A stretch of DNA of 64,000 bases from JAJPHF01 sp035293805 (GTDB lineage Bacteria; Chloroflexota; UBA6077; JAJPHF01), in the NCBI GenBank assembly GCA_035293805.1, contig DATGMD010000061.1:1-64000 (forward strand), given 5' to 3'. Position numbers and translations under genes: made by a program. The notes beneath the pieces were generated by a model. The model saw only the letters and a program-made list of their open reading frames with translations. It had not been told where the DNA came from and searched no databases. Of the stretch, positions 40,258 to 49,157 are shown in pieces (within the stretch, counting starts at the first letter, position 1; every line of letters begins with the position of its first letter).

Positions 40258-41332
40258 GCGACGTTACCCCCATTTCCGCCGCCACACGCCGCGCGATGCT
40301 GAAGTCGGTGATCTGATCCACCGTCGTGCTGTCCGTCGCGGCGCCCGTCGCCCGCAGCATCTCCAGGTACAACTGGATCTGCGCGTCGGTCGGCGTTGCC
40401 GTCGCCGAGTACGTGCCGCGCACGCGGTCGAGCGCGGTCGACGCCTCCTCCGGCGACAGGTCCACCCAGCGCGCGATGATGCCCGCCACCTCGTCGTGGT
40501 GGCCCGGATCGCGTATGTATTGCGTGCCGCGAATGATGCCCCGCACCAGCTTGGCGATCTCGTCCGCGTCATTCTGGATCTTCGTATCGCTCGTCGCCAG
40601 GCCGGCCTGGGGGATCTCCAGCACGTTGCCGATCGGCAGCAAGACGTGCATCCCCTGCTGCTCGGCCTTGATGTCCCAGGGCGCCGAGGCGACGATGGCG
40701 TCCACCGCCCCGCTCTCCAGCGCCGCCAGCCGCTGCACGTCCGGCCCGACGCTCACGATCGTCACGTTCGGCACGTTGAACATGTCGACCACGCGCTTCG
40801 ACTCGAACGCCGTCAGGTCGCCCTGGCGCTGCACGCCGATCCGCTTGCCCGCCAGGTCCTGCACCGTCGTGATGCTGGGCCCGGCGACCAGCGTGTGCTG
40901 CAGCTTGACGCTCATGAACACCACGGTCTTGATCGGCGCGCCCTGCGCCGCCGCCGCCGAGGCGCTGGAGGGGACCGTGGTGTAGCCGACCTCGCCCGCC
41001 ATCACGGCGGTCACGCTCAGGTCGCCCCCCATCTGGGTCCACTCGACATCCACACCCTCTTCCTTGAAGAAGCCCTTCTCGTCGGCCACCTTGGCCGGCA
41101 AGTAGCTGAGCGATGAGCCGGGCGTGGCGATGATCACCTTGTCGAGCGTGGGCGTTCCACTGCTCGGCCCCGCCGCGGGCGCCGCGCTCTGCGAGGGCGC
41201 CGGCGCGGCCGGGGACGCCGGCTGCCCGGACGGCCCGCACGCCGCCGCGCCGAGCGCCATGACCGTGCTGATGACGAGCAAGAGCCGCACGCGCGATGGG
41301 CTCCCTGGGCGAACTCTGGGCAATGGCGACAT
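40253..41332 (-). CDS. NMT1/THI5-like substrate-binding lipoprotein
   Basis: 359 residues from ATG 41332, AGGAGG 7 nt upstream. Lipoprotein signal with lipobox GAAAC; Ser/Pro/Ala linker; mature domain DKVIIATPGSSLSYLPAKVADEKGFFKEEGVDVEW, VMAGEVGYTTVPSSASAAAAQGAPIK, DLAGKRIGVQRQGDLTAFESKRVVDMF, AVDAIVASAPWDIKAEQQG. An ABC-type binding protein, membrane-tethered. It is strongly similar to the gene at 41923-43026. Ligand unknown; neighbours suggest an organic N- or S-compound. Confidence 0.85.
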   Translation of the reverse strand: MSPLPRVRPGSPSRVRLLLVISTVMALGAAACGPSGQPASPAAPAPSQSAAPAAGPSSGTPTLDKVIIATPGSSLSYLPAKVADEKGFFKEEGVDVEWTQMGGDLSVTAVMAGEVGYTTVPSSASAAAAQGAPIKTVVFMSVKLQHTLVAGPSITTVQDLAGKRIGVQRQGDLTAFESKRVVDMFNVPNVTIVSVGPDVQRLAALESGAVDAIVASAPWDIKAEQQGMHVLLPIGNVLEIPQAGLATSDTKIQNDADEIAKLVRGIIRGTQYIRDPGHHDEVAGIIARWVDLSPEEASTALDRVRGTYSATATPTDAQIQLYLEMLRATGAATDSTTVDQITDFSIARRVAAEMGVTSQ

Positions 41333-41922
41333 GCTGAGCCTCCTGGCGCGCCTCGGGACGGGGCCGTGCGTTGCTGCCGCCACGCGCCGCGGTCGTGCGC
41401 GCACGGCGACCGCGCTCCGGGGCCCGGAGCGCACATAACGTCCTGTAAGAGCTTATCAGGCACAGCATGTACCGTGCGCCAGCGCGACGACGTTGACCGC
41501 AACCAGGAGCGCCGCGGCCTACCGGTGCGCCGCTCGGCATGAGCCTTCTGCGAGATCGGGGGGAGACGACGCTAGGGCGGATCGTCGGGGACGGTCTGGG
41601 ACGAGGAGTGCGGCGTCTCCGCATGGCGCGAGCGTGCCGAGGGTGGGCGGTCGAGGCGCGCCCAGGCCGTTACGGCGGCGCCACACAAAGTGCGGCCGCG
41701 GCAGTGGGGGCTACCGCGGCCGGCGGGGCCCGCACGGGTGGGGGATCCGTCCGGGCGCCCATGAACAGTCTACGAGCCGCGAGCCCGTGTGAGCTTAGGG
41801 GCGAGTGTGGCGGTCTTGTGGAGATTCGCGGCGTGGCCCCCGCTTCCTGCCCGGGGCGCCGCACCCGCGCTGCCCGACCCCGGGGCGTGGCCGGGACGGG
41901 CCACCGCGCCGCGCCGGCAGGG
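41333..41922. other. 590-nt stretch without a recognisable gene
   Basis: Lies between two paralogous binding-protein genes on the minus strand. Only short low-complexity frames are present. No repeat of families A or B, tRNA or hairpin array was found. It may hold the promoter of the downstream binding-protein gene. Confidence 0.4.
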
Positions 41923-43026
41923 CTACGGAGCGCCGACGCCGAGGTCGGCCGCTACCTGCCGTGTGATGCGGAAGTCGCTGATCTGGTCGGGCGTCACGTC
42001 GTCGCCCACGGCGCCGGTGGCGCGCATCATGGTGAGGAACGCCTGAAGCTGCGTGTCGGTCGGCAGACCGCCCGGAGCGTACGTGCCGCGCACGCGGTCG
42101 AGTGCGACGCGCGCCTCCTCCGGGCTGATGCCGACCCAGTCCGCGATGAGCGCCACCACGTCGTCGGCGTGCGCGGGGTCGCGCAGGTACTGGACGCCGC
42201 GGATGGCGCCGCGCACCAGCCCCGCGATCTCCTCGGGCGATCCGCGTAGCCGGTCCTCGTTCGTGCCCAGCCCCGCCAGCGGCACCTCCAGCACGTCGCC
42301 GACCGCCAGCAGCACGCGCAGGCCCTGGCGCTCGGCCACGATGTCGGCGGGCACCGGCAGCACCGTCGCGTCGGCGGCGCCGCTCAACACGGCCGCCAGC
42401 CGGTCCGTCTCGCGCCCGACGCTGAGCACCGTCGCGTCCGGCACGCCGAAGTGGTCCAGCGCCCAGCGCACCTCGAACGCCGTCAGGTCGCCCTGGCGAA
42501 ACACCGCCACGCGCTTGCCCGCCAGGTCGGCCATCGACCGCAGCTCCGGGCGGCCCACGATCTGGTGCTGCAGCTTGCTGGCGGAGAACAGGAAGATGCG
42601 CAGCGGTGCGCCCTGGGCGGCCGCGCTCGCCACGGTGGAGGGCGTGGTTGTGTAGCCAACCTCGCCGGCCAGGATCGCCGTCGCGCCCAGCTCCGGCGCG
42701 AGCGGCACCCACTCGACGGTGATGCCCTCGGCGCGGAACAGCCCCCGCTCGTCGGCGATCTTAAGCGGCAGCAGGCTGAGCGACGCGGCCGGCATCGCGA
42801 TCCGCACCGTGCGCGGCACCGGCGAGGCAGCCGCCGGCGCGGCCGGCGCGCTCGCGCTGGCGGTCGGGGACGCCCCGGCTGACAACGCGCCAGCGCCGGC
42901 TAGAGGCGCCGCGCTGGCCCGGGGGCGGGCGTCGCCCGCCCCCGCCGGGGCCGCGGGGCGCGCGGCCGGGGCGCACGCCGCGCCCCACAGGGTTACGATA
43001 GTCACGAGCGCGAGCAAACGCTGCAT
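41923..43026 (-). CDS. NMT1/THI5-like substrate-binding lipoprotein
   Basis: 367 residues from ATG 43026, GGAGAG upstream. Lipobox WGAAC after a hydrophobic leader, a 50-residue Ala/Pro/Ser linker, then RTVRIAMPAASLSLLPLKIADERGLFRAEGITVEW, ILAGEVGYTTTPSTVASAAAQGAPLR, DLAGKRVAVFRQGDLTAFEVRWALDHF and GISPEEARVALDRVRGTY. Paralogous to 40253-41332 along its full length. It is the first gene of the minus-strand run and diverges from a LLM oxidoreductase gene 134 nt away. Confidence 0.85.
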   Translation of the reverse strand: MQRLLALVTIVTLWGAACAPAARPAAPAGAGDARPRASAAPLAGAGALSAGASPTASASAPAAPAAASPVPRTVRIAMPAASLSLLPLKIADERGLFRAEGITVEWVPLAPELGATAILAGEVGYTTTPSTVASAAAQGAPLRIFLFSASKLQHQIVGRPELRSMADLAGKRVAVFRQGDLTAFEVRWALDHFGVPDATVLSVGRETDRLAAVLSGAADATVLPVPADIVAERQGLRVLLAVGDVLEVPLAGLGTNEDRLRGSPEEIAGLVRGAIRGVQYLRDPAHADDVVALIADWVGISPEEARVALDRVRGTYAPGGLPTDTQLQAFLTMMRATGAVGDDVTPDQISDFRITRQVAADLGVGAP

Positions 43027-43160
43027 CCGGGTCTCTCCGCATGGGGAGGCAGGCACCGCGGTAGCTGCCGCCACTGGCCAGAGGCAGGCCCAAGGGCCGT
43101 GGCCGAGTATAACAGAGGGCACCGCAGCCTGCGTTGAGGCCGCAGCGGAAGGGAGCCGCC

Positions 43161-44216
43161 ATGAAATTCGCCCACATGAGCCACATCTGGCGCAAGCCCG
43201 GCATGGCGCCGGCCGCGCGGTACGCGCAGCTCTGGCGCGAGCTAGCGTTGTGCGACGAGCTGGGCTTCGACTACGCCTTCGCCGTCGAGCACCACACCTG
43301 CCCGACCGAGAGCATGAGCCCCTCGCCGCCGCTGTTCGTCGCCGCGGCCGCCGCGCGCACCCAGCATCTGCGCCTCGGCGCGATGGGCTGGCTCGCGCCG
43401 CTCTACGATCCGCTGCGCATCGTGGAGGAAGTGGTCGCGCTCGACAACGTGACCGCCGGACGGCTGGACGTGGGGCTCGTCTCCGGCGTCTCGCCCGACC
43501 AGCTGCGCGCCTACCAGGGCGACTACGCGCACCGCCGTGAGCGCACGATCGAGTGCTACGAGGTGCTGAAGGCCGCCTGCGCCAACCCCGCCGGCTTCAG
43601 CTTCGACGGCCCCTACCACCACTACGCCAACGTGCCGCTGCAGATGGCGCCGTACCAGCAGCCCCATCCGCCCGTCTGGCTGGAGACGCGCGACCCCGCC
43701 ACGCTGGCCTACTGCGCCGCCGAGGGCATCCACACAGGCTACGTCCACTACCTGCCGCGCCAGGACGCGGCGCCGGTCTACCGCGCCTACGTCGACCAGT
43801 GGCGGGCCGCCGGCCACCCCGGCAAGCCCGACATCAACTACTGGATCCTCGTCTACGTCGACGAGACCGACGATCAGGCATGGGAGATCGCCGGGCCCAG
43901 CTGGGTGCAGGTCTACACCGAGGCGCAGCCGGTCACCGGGCTCATCGAGAGCCGGCGGCGGCGCGGCGAGCTAGGCGGCGCCGTGATGCTGGAGCATTTC
44001 ACCGACATCCCTTACATGCGCGAGCACGGCATCGGCCTCATCGGCTCGCCCGCGACGGTGGCCGCGAAGCTCCGCGAGTACGCCGAGGAGGGGCTGTTCA
44101 ATACCCTGCTCGGCGAGTTCAACTTCGGCTACCTCACCGAGGAGCAAGTCATGCGCTCGCTGCGCCTCTTCGGCGAAGAAGTCATCCCTCGCCTGCGCGC
44201 CTACGAGCCGTACTGA
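43161..44216 (+). CDS. LLM-class flavin-dependent oxidoreductase
   Basis: 351 residues from ATG 43161, GGGAG upstream. Luciferase-like barrel with MKFAHMSHIWRKPG, GFDYAFAVEHHTCPTESMSPSPPLFVAAAAART-type, LRLGAMGWLAPLYDPLRIVEEVVALDNVTAGRLDVGLVSGV and PPVWLETRDPATLAYCAAEGIHTGYVHYL. It resembles the LLM at 37114 in general fold but differs in the active-site loop. Divergent from the binding-protein run, so likely the same regulon. Confidence 0.85.
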   Translation: MKFAHMSHIWRKPGMAPAARYAQLWRELALCDELGFDYAFAVEHHTCPTESMSPSPPLFVAAAAARTQHLRLGAMGWLAPLYDPLRIVEEVVALDNVTAGRLDVGLVSGVSPDQLRAYQGDYAHRRERTIECYEVLKAACANPAGFSFDGPYHHYANVPLQMAPYQQPHPPVWLETRDPATLAYCAAEGIHTGYVHYLPRQDAAPVYRAYVDQWRAAGHPGKPDINYWILVYVDETDDQAWEIAGPSWVQVYTEAQPVTGLIESRRRRGELGGAVMLEHFTDIPYMREHGIGLIGSPATVAAKLREYAEEGLFNTLLGEFNFGYLTEEQVMRSLRLFGEEVIPRLRAYEPY

Positions 44217-44428
44217 CGCCCGGCCCGCTCTCTCACGCCCGCGTTCGCGCGAGGCCGCCACAAGTACTCGCGTCTGGCCAGACGGCGTACCTCCGGCCGT
44301 TGCCGGCGGGCGCGGCTACCCTCCCCGTGCGCGCGGACCCGGCCGACAATCCTCGTGGAGGCACCAACCGGGTCCTATCCCGCAGCAGGGTAGGGAACGC
44401 GCGCAGGCGCGCAGACAGGGAGAGCACC

Positions 44429-44659
44429 ATGGAACGGGTCCACGCCCAGCCCAGCAGCCAGCCCCCGGCGATGTTGCCCGGCACCAAGGACGGCCGTGGC
44501 GCCGGCGATCACGATGAGGCGTTCCGCTTCGGCTACCGCCCCAGCGTCCGCTGGACCTATCCGTTCAGCGTGTCGCAGTACAGCCGCCTGCTGATCCTGC
44601 GCGGCCGGGTGCAGGACGGCGAGTATGCTGCCGACCTGGGCGACGGCACCGCCGCCTGA
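44429..44659 (+). CDS. Hypothetical 76-residue protein
   Basis: ATG at 44429 with GGGAGAG 6 nt upstream. Hydrophilic N-terminal half (QPPAMLPGTKDGRGAGDHDE), then an aromatic-rich half (FRFGYRPSVRWTYPFSVSQYSRLLILRG) ending DLGDGTAA. No membrane segment. The good ribosome site and codon use support it; the family is unknown. Confidence 0.5.
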   Translation: MERVHAQPSSQPPAMLPGTKDGRGAGDHDEAFRFGYRPSVRWTYPFSVSQYSRLLILRGRVQDGEYAADLGDGTAA

Positions 44660-44669
44660 CCCGCCCCAC

Positions 44670-45476
44670 TCACGCCGGGACCACGCGCCGCGCGCCGAGG
44701 TAGAGCGCGTCGAGCCGGGCGTTGTAGTTGGGCGCCCCGGGCGCCAGGCTCTGGATGCAGACCCCGCGCGGCGGCTCGCCCAGCGCGTGCAGGTAGGCTG
44801 CCCCGCCCAGCGCCAGCGCCACGTGGACGATGGCGCCGTCGCGCGCAAAGAACAGCAGGTCGCCCGCCACCAGCGCGTCGCGCGCGACGGGTATCGGGAG
44901 CGCTGCCCACTGTTGGTCGGCGTCGCGCGGCAGCGTGTGGCCGCTCACCGCGTAGGCGAGCTGCACCAGCGCCGAGCAGTCGATGCCGCGCACCGTGCCG
45001 CCCCCCCACAGGTAGGGGCTGCCGAGCAGCTGCCGCGCGACCGCGACGGCGTGCGCGGCGGGCCGCGGCGGGTAGGCCGCCCCGCGGGGCCGCGCCTCGC
45101 CCGCGTCGCGCGCCAGCCACGCCGGCTGGCCGCCCGGCAGCGCCACGCGCCAGCGCGCCCCGTCCCTCCCCAGCAGCGGCAGCGCCGTTCCCAGGTAAGC
45201 TTCGTCCCGCGCGACGTCACCCTCTGGCCCAGCGTACAGCGGCGCCGCCAGGGCCGTGACGGCGAGCGCCTCGGCCGTCGCCGCGGCGGCCGGGCTTGCG
45301 AGACACGCGCGCTCGACCCAGCCCTCGTAGTCGGGCAGGCGCACCCGCGCCCACTCGCCGCGCGTCTCCAGCACGGTCGCCGCCTGCCCGAGCAGCGCCT
45401 GCGTCAGCCGGTCGTCGTCCGCGCCGCGCGCCGGCCGCGCCCACACGTCCACCACCCCGCGCGCCACCTGTAGCAT
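44670..45476 (-). CDS. NlpC/P60 (C40) cell-wall peptidase with SH3-like N-terminal domains
   Basis: 268 residues. Two SH3b-like segments (about 1-130; VDVWARPARGADDDRLTQALLGQ and WARVRLPDYEGWVE) precede the C40 domain with SPYLWGGGTVRGIDCSALVQLAY (catalytic Cys), AIVHVALALGGAAYLHALGE (His) and a downstream polar third residue. Similar in plan to YkfC-type gamma-D-glutamyl dipeptidases that trim peptidoglycan peptides. No signal peptide is visible, suggesting cytoplasmic recycling of murein peptides. Confidence 0.82.
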   Translation of the reverse strand: MLQVARGVVDVWARPARGADDDRLTQALLGQAATVLETRGEWARVRLPDYEGWVERACLASPAAAATAEALAVTALAAPLYAGPEGDVARDEAYLGTALPLLGRDGARWRVALPGGQPAWLARDAGEARPRGAAYPPRPAAHAVAVARQLLGSPYLWGGGTVRGIDCSALVQLAYAVSGHTLPRDADQQWAALPIPVARDALVAGDLLFFARDGAIVHVALALGGAAYLHALGEPPRGVCIQSLAPGAPNYNARLDALYLGARRVVPA

Positions 45477-45654
45477 CCTTGCGCCCCCGCGCCATCGTCG
45501 GCGCTCGTCGCCGCGCCCGTCACCCGCCGTTGCTCGCCGCCCGCCGGCTCGCGTCCGATGCTACCACCGTCGGCGGCGCGGCTGGCGCGCGAAGATGCTA
45601 CCATCGGACGGAGGGCTTGCGCGGGAAGGCCGCGCCGCCCGGAAGGGAGGGCCG

Positions 45655-46200
45655 ATGCCGCGCGACGCAGACGAGCAGACCACCGCGAAGCGCTCGACCG
45701 TGGGCAGTCTGTATGGGGCGCCCCAGGGTGAGGCCCGGCCGGTCGGCGCCGACGAGCCGGAAGGCCTATGGGTGATCCGCGGCGGCCGACCGTTCCACGG
45801 TGGCGGCCAGGGCTTCGACCCCGAGGGCGTCGAGCAGCTCGACTACAGCAATCCCCACGGGCTGAACATCGAGCGCGTCTGGTTCGACGGGAAGATCGTC
45901 TTCGCGTCGGAGTCCGGCGAGCTGGACATCGATCCGTCCGTCGTCAAGGTAGCGCAGGAATACCAGATCGTCTACGACGTGCAGCTTGACGCGCGGGGCA
46001 AGCTCGTCCGCCCGGCCACGCGGGTGCCCAACCAGTTCAACATCTACGACTCCATCCCCGGGATGGCGAAGTACAGCCCCATCTGGCAGTTCAACTACGT
46101 CGTCGTGCCGCGTTCCTACGTCCCGAACACGCTCCGCTCGGAGGCCGACTGCCTGCGCAGCGGCTACCGCATCGTCCGCAGCAACGTCTTCGAGAACTGA
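45655..46200 (+). CDS. Hypothetical 181-residue soluble protein
   Basis: ATG 45655 with GGAAGGGAGG upstream. Polar start (MPRDADEQTTAKR), then a beta-rich body: GLWVIRGGRPFHGGGQGFDP, IERVWFDGKIVFASESGELDI, EYQIVYDVQLDARGKLV. It ends GMAKYSPIWQFNYVVVPRSYV, with one Cys near the C-terminus (SEADCLRSGY). No signal peptide or membrane helix. I do not recognise the family, but codon use and ribosome site make it a confident gene. Confidence 0.65.
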   Translation: MPRDADEQTTAKRSTVGSLYGAPQGEARPVGADEPEGLWVIRGGRPFHGGGQGFDPEGVEQLDYSNPHGLNIERVWFDGKIVFASESGELDIDPSVVKVAQEYQIVYDVQLDARGKLVRPATRVPNQFNIYDSIPGMAKYSPIWQFNYVVVPRSYVPNTLRSEADCLRSGYRIVRSNVFEN

Positions 46201-46508
46201 CCCGTGCTGTAGGCAAGCGCCACGACTGCGTGCCAGTCGATCACAAATGCACTCGGGCCGATGGGGACGCTGTCCGACCCCCTAGTGGTACGCGCGCTCG
46301 CGCAGCTTGAGCAGGTGGCCGATGCGGCCCCGCTCGGCCGTCGTGGCGTGCGGGATGCCCGCGCACCTCGGCGGCGAAGGCTTCGAGCGCCACGGCCGCG
46401 ACCGGATCACAACCGCAGCGCTATCCTCTGGTCACCGCGATAGCATATGCTACCCCTCGCATCGGTCTAGGCAGTTGCGCGTTGCTTGGCGTATCGCGGG
46501 AAGGTCGC
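46201..46508. other. Intergenic region of about 310 nt
   Basis: No coding frame with a ribosome site. Slightly lower GC near 46430-46500 (GATAGCATATGCTACC), possibly the promoter region of the small membrane proteins that follow. Confidence 0.35.
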
Positions 46509-46613
46509 ATGCAATTCGGGGTGATCGACCTAGGTATCGCTCTCATCCTAGTCGCGGCGCTACTGGCTACTCTGTCGCTCGTTCTGGACATCGCCGACTA
46601 CTGGTCCCGCTAG
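46509..46613 (+). CDS. 34-residue single-helix membrane protein
   Basis: ATG 46509, GGGAAGG 5 nt upstream. The peptide is MQFGVIDLGIALILVAALLA followed by TLSLVLDIADYWSR: one membrane helix with a short acidic/aromatic tail. It sits 70 nt before a larger membrane protein on the same strand. No family recognised. Confidence 0.4.
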   Translation: MQFGVIDLGIALILVAALLATLSLVLDIADYWSR

Positions 46614-46683
46614 CCCGCCCCGGAGCGCCCAGGCGCTCAGCGTCTGGGCGCGTGCGCCCGTGGTGAGTAGGAGGGGGCTTGGC

Positions 46684-47076
46684 ATGCCGACGCGCCCTGC
46701 CATGACCGACCGCGAGGTGGCGGCGCTCTTCGCCGCCGCGCAGCAGGATATGCGAGCAGGCTCCTGGGATGCCGCGACCGCCAAACTGGAGTGGCTGGCG
46801 CGGGTCGATGCGCCGATCCCCCCGGCGCTTCCGATTGTTGCCCGGGCAGTTCCGTCCGACGTGCCCCTGGTGCCTCGCGGTGTGCCGGGGACCATGCGGC
46901 CCGGCATGCGGCGGTGTCCGCCGCGAGCCTGGGCGGGGTTGTCGCCGGAGCCCGACGATTGGACAGTGCTTGCCGCGACCGCGCTGGCCCTGCTGCTGCT
47001 CGCAGGCGTGAGCGCGACTGCCGTAGGGATGGGGCTGGCGCTGTTCGTGGCACGGCTCACAGGCCTAGGCTCGTAA
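46684..47076 (+). CDS. Hypothetical membrane protein with TPR-like N-terminal motif
   Basis: 130 residues from ATG 46684 with AGGAGGGGG upstream. N-terminal helix pair ALFAAAQQDMRAGSWDAATA followed by KLEWLARVD resembles a single tetratricopeptide-type repeat. A Pro-rich linker follows, then one C-terminal helix (LAATALALLLLAGVSATAVGMGLALFVA). The same helix pair starts the protein at 47831, so they are paralogues in the shared region. Confidence 0.6.
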   Translation: MPTRPAMTDREVAALFAAAQQDMRAGSWDAATAKLEWLARVDAPIPPALPIVARAVPSDVPLVPRGVPGTMRPGMRRCPPRAWAGLSPEPDDWTVLAATALALLLLAGVSATAVGMGLALFVARLTGLGS

Positions 47077-47274
47077 GCGTGTCTCCATGTACACAGCTGC
47101 ACCTCGGCTGCTCCTTCCCCGAGGGCCAGGCCGCTGAAGCTCCCGCTGCCGCGGCGGTCGGCTGTGCGCTTGTCGGGACCTGGATCATCGCGGGCTGCTC
47201 GCCGCGGTTACGGCCGTATCACGGTCTGTGCATCAGTTCGGCGCTTCGAGCCGAACTCGTCATACACTAGGGCC

Positions 47275-47499
47275 ATGTTTGAGAGATCGTCACTGCTCCT
47301 GACCGACCCAGCCCTCGGGCTTGTCATAGCCGATGTGGATGCCCTCGCGGCTCGGCTGACCGCGCAGTTGGATCGGCTGGCGGGCATCACCCCGGACCCA
47401 GACCTAAGGTCCGAGCTGACGATGACCTGCGCGCAGCTCGCCAGCCTCCATACGTCGATCCAAGCTCTACAAGAGTTCATGGCCTGCTGGTCATCTTGA
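47275..47499 (+). CDS. Hypothetical 74-residue helical protein
   Basis: ATG 47275, weak ribosome site. Helical, heptad-like content (VIADVDALAARLTAQLDRLAG, LRSELTMTCAQLASLHTSIQALQEF), so a small coiled-coil protein is possible. No family recognised. It lies between the two TPR-motif membrane proteins. Confidence 0.4.
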   Translation: MFERSSLLLTDPALGLVIADVDALAARLTAQLDRLAGITPDPDLRSELTMTCAQLASLHTSIQALQEFMACWSS

Positions 47500-47830
47500 G
47501 CTTCCTTCGCGTCCCCTGACGCCGGCGCCTCCTCGCCTGCCCCGGCTGCACAAGCCGAGGCGGCGTCGCGCCGGCCGGGGGGACAGTCTGAGGGCTCGGT
47601 ATGTTGGCGTCGTGGCGCCTTGGGGCCGAGGCCGCGGTCACTTCCCAACGCGGCGGCTTGGCGCTGTTCGGCAGCGAAGTTGCGTCATCACGGCCCTCAG
47701 CTGCGGCCCGAGCTCGTCCCTCGGCGCGGGTCGCGGCAAACGCCCGCGACCCGACGGCTTCACGTTGCCGTAATGGCTTAACAGTGCGTGTACGGGGTAC
47801 TATGAGCAGGAAACCGCACGCATCCTGAGC
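47500..47830. other. Intergenic region of about 330 nt
   Basis: No gene supported on either strand. A lower-GC patch near 47770-47805 (GGCTTAACAGTGCGTG and GGTACTATGAG) could be the promoter of the next gene. Confidence 0.35.
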
Positions 47831-48553
47831 ATGGCGGTGAGGGGGAGGATGCTGGACCCTGATGGGCAGCGGCTGTATGCCGCCGCGCAGGCCGACATGC
47901 TGGCGGGCTGCTGGGAAGCGGCCACCGCTAAGCTGGAGGAGCTGGCCACACGCGAGCAGAGCGCACTCCGGCCGTCGGCCGACGAGCGAAGGGAGCCCAT
48001 CTCCCCGCCCCCGACCGGATCGCTAGCCCGCCAGCCGAATCACCACCGGCGCCGCCGGGGAAGGTGGACAGGTCTGGGTTTGACCGTCATTGGGTGCGGG
48101 CTCGTTGCCTATGCCGTGCTCGAGGCCGCCACCGGCCCGGCGGGGACCGACCGCCCTCTCATGGCCGAGCAGCCGACGGCTCCTGACCCTCCCGTGCTCT
48201 CCGCCCCGGCACCCCAGGAGCCAGGGCCTCCACCGAAGCTAAGAGCCGGCGACTGCGTCCGTGCCCTCACCACGGTACAGCGGTACAAGGTGACCGCGGC
48301 GCAGATCCCGCTCAACGACTACCTGGCGAGTACCCTCCTCGGAGCGCCGTCGTCCCCGGAGAGCATCCAGCTGGTCGACTGGAACGTGGCGGAGCAGTCA
48401 GGGACCTGTGTGGTGACCTTCCTCTACTGGGACAACAATCGCCCGGTGACCCTGGCCTGGTCGGTCGGCGCGACGGGCGTGGTACAGCCCCTCGATGAGG
48501 TCACGCGCCAGAAGAGCGGCATGACGGCGAGCGGTGCCGAGCGGGGCGACTAG
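47831..48553 (+). CDS. Hypothetical single-pass protein with TPR-like motif and extracytoplasmic domain
   Basis: 240 residues (ATG 47831; ATG 47849 with GGGGGAGG just before it is an alternative). N-terminal helix pair RLYAAAQADMLAGCWEAATA plus KLEELATRE, a basic Pro-rich stretch, one membrane helix (TGLGLTVIGCGLVAYAVLEAA), and an extracytoplasmic domain with Cys pair (AGDCVRAL, SGTCVVTFLYWDNNRPVTLAW). The last domain looks beta-rich, possibly ligand-binding. Paralogous to 46684-47076 in the N-terminal part. Confidence 0.6.
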   Translation: MAVRGRMLDPDGQRLYAAAQADMLAGCWEAATAKLEELATREQSALRPSADERREPISPPPTGSLARQPNHHRRRRGRWTGLGLTVIGCGLVAYAVLEAATGPAGTDRPLMAEQPTAPDPPVLSAPAPQEPGPPPKLRAGDCVRALTTVQRYKVTAAQIPLNDYLASTLLGAPSSPESIQLVDWNVAEQSGTCVVTFLYWDNNRPVTLAWSVGATGVVQPLDEVTRQKSGMTASGAERGD

Positions 48554-48668
48554 CGGGAGGGGAGCCGGCCAGTCGCGCGGGGCGCCCGGCTCCCGCGTCC
48601 AGCGCATTCCCTCCGCGGCCCGGCCTGCGGCTCCGCGAGCGTCCGAACGATGCGGGGAGGATGACGAC

Positions 48669-49058
48669 ATGGCAAAGGACGACCGGCCCGTGCCCGGGCA
48701 GCGCTATGGGCGGCTCGGGCAGAAGCGGCCGCGCAGCGCCTTCTTCTGGGAGGCAGTCGACCCCCGGTGGCACGAGCTATTCCAGGCCTACGTCGAGCGT
48801 GGCATGTACCGCCGCGACGTGCTCGACCAGAAGACGCGCGAGCTGTGCGCCGTGGCGGCGCTGACGGTGCTCAACCAGCAGGGCGCCCTCGGGCGGCACC
48901 TGCTGAGCGCGCTCGACTACGGCGCGAGCCAGGACGAGGTGATCGAGGTCATCCTCCAGATGAGCGTCTACGGCGGCTTTCCCGCCACCCAGGCCGCGCT
49001 CAACACCTTCCGCACGACCCTCGCCGAGGTCGGCGAGCAGGCGCAGTCGCAGCGATGA
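48669..49058 (+). CDS. Carboxymuconolactone decarboxylase family protein (AhpD-like fold)
   Basis: 129 residues from ATG 48669, GGGGAGG upstream. The CMD domain spans 35-120: YRRDVLDQKTRELCAVAALTVLNQQGALGRHL, ALDYGASQDEVIEVILQMSVYGGFPATQAALNTF. The redox CxxC of AhpD is absent (only one Cys), so it belongs to the decarboxylase-like or structural branch rather than peroxidase recycling. Substrate unknown. Confidence 0.82.
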   Translation: MAKDDRPVPGQRYGRLGQKRPRSAFFWEAVDPRWHELFQAYVERGMYRRDVLDQKTRELCAVAALTVLNQQGALGRHLLSALDYGASQDEVIEVILQMSVYGGFPATQAALNTFRTTLAEVGEQAQSQR

Positions 49059-49111
49059 TCGTCGCCTTCCGCTCAGAGGCCGGGGGCTACCGGCACCGCT
49101 ACTCCCGGCGT

Positions 49112-49157
49112 CCTCCCCCCCGTCCTTCGCAGGGAAGGGGGCCGGGGGGGTTAGGTC
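49112..49157. repeat. Family-A repeat, partial copy 3, at the metF 3' end
   Basis: CCTCCCCCCCGTCCTTCGCAGGGAAGGGGGCCGGGGGGGTTAGGTCA matches one end of the copies at 32124 and 34903. On the minus strand it reads TGACCTAACCCCC, and its TGA is the metF stop codon. Confidence 0.6.
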
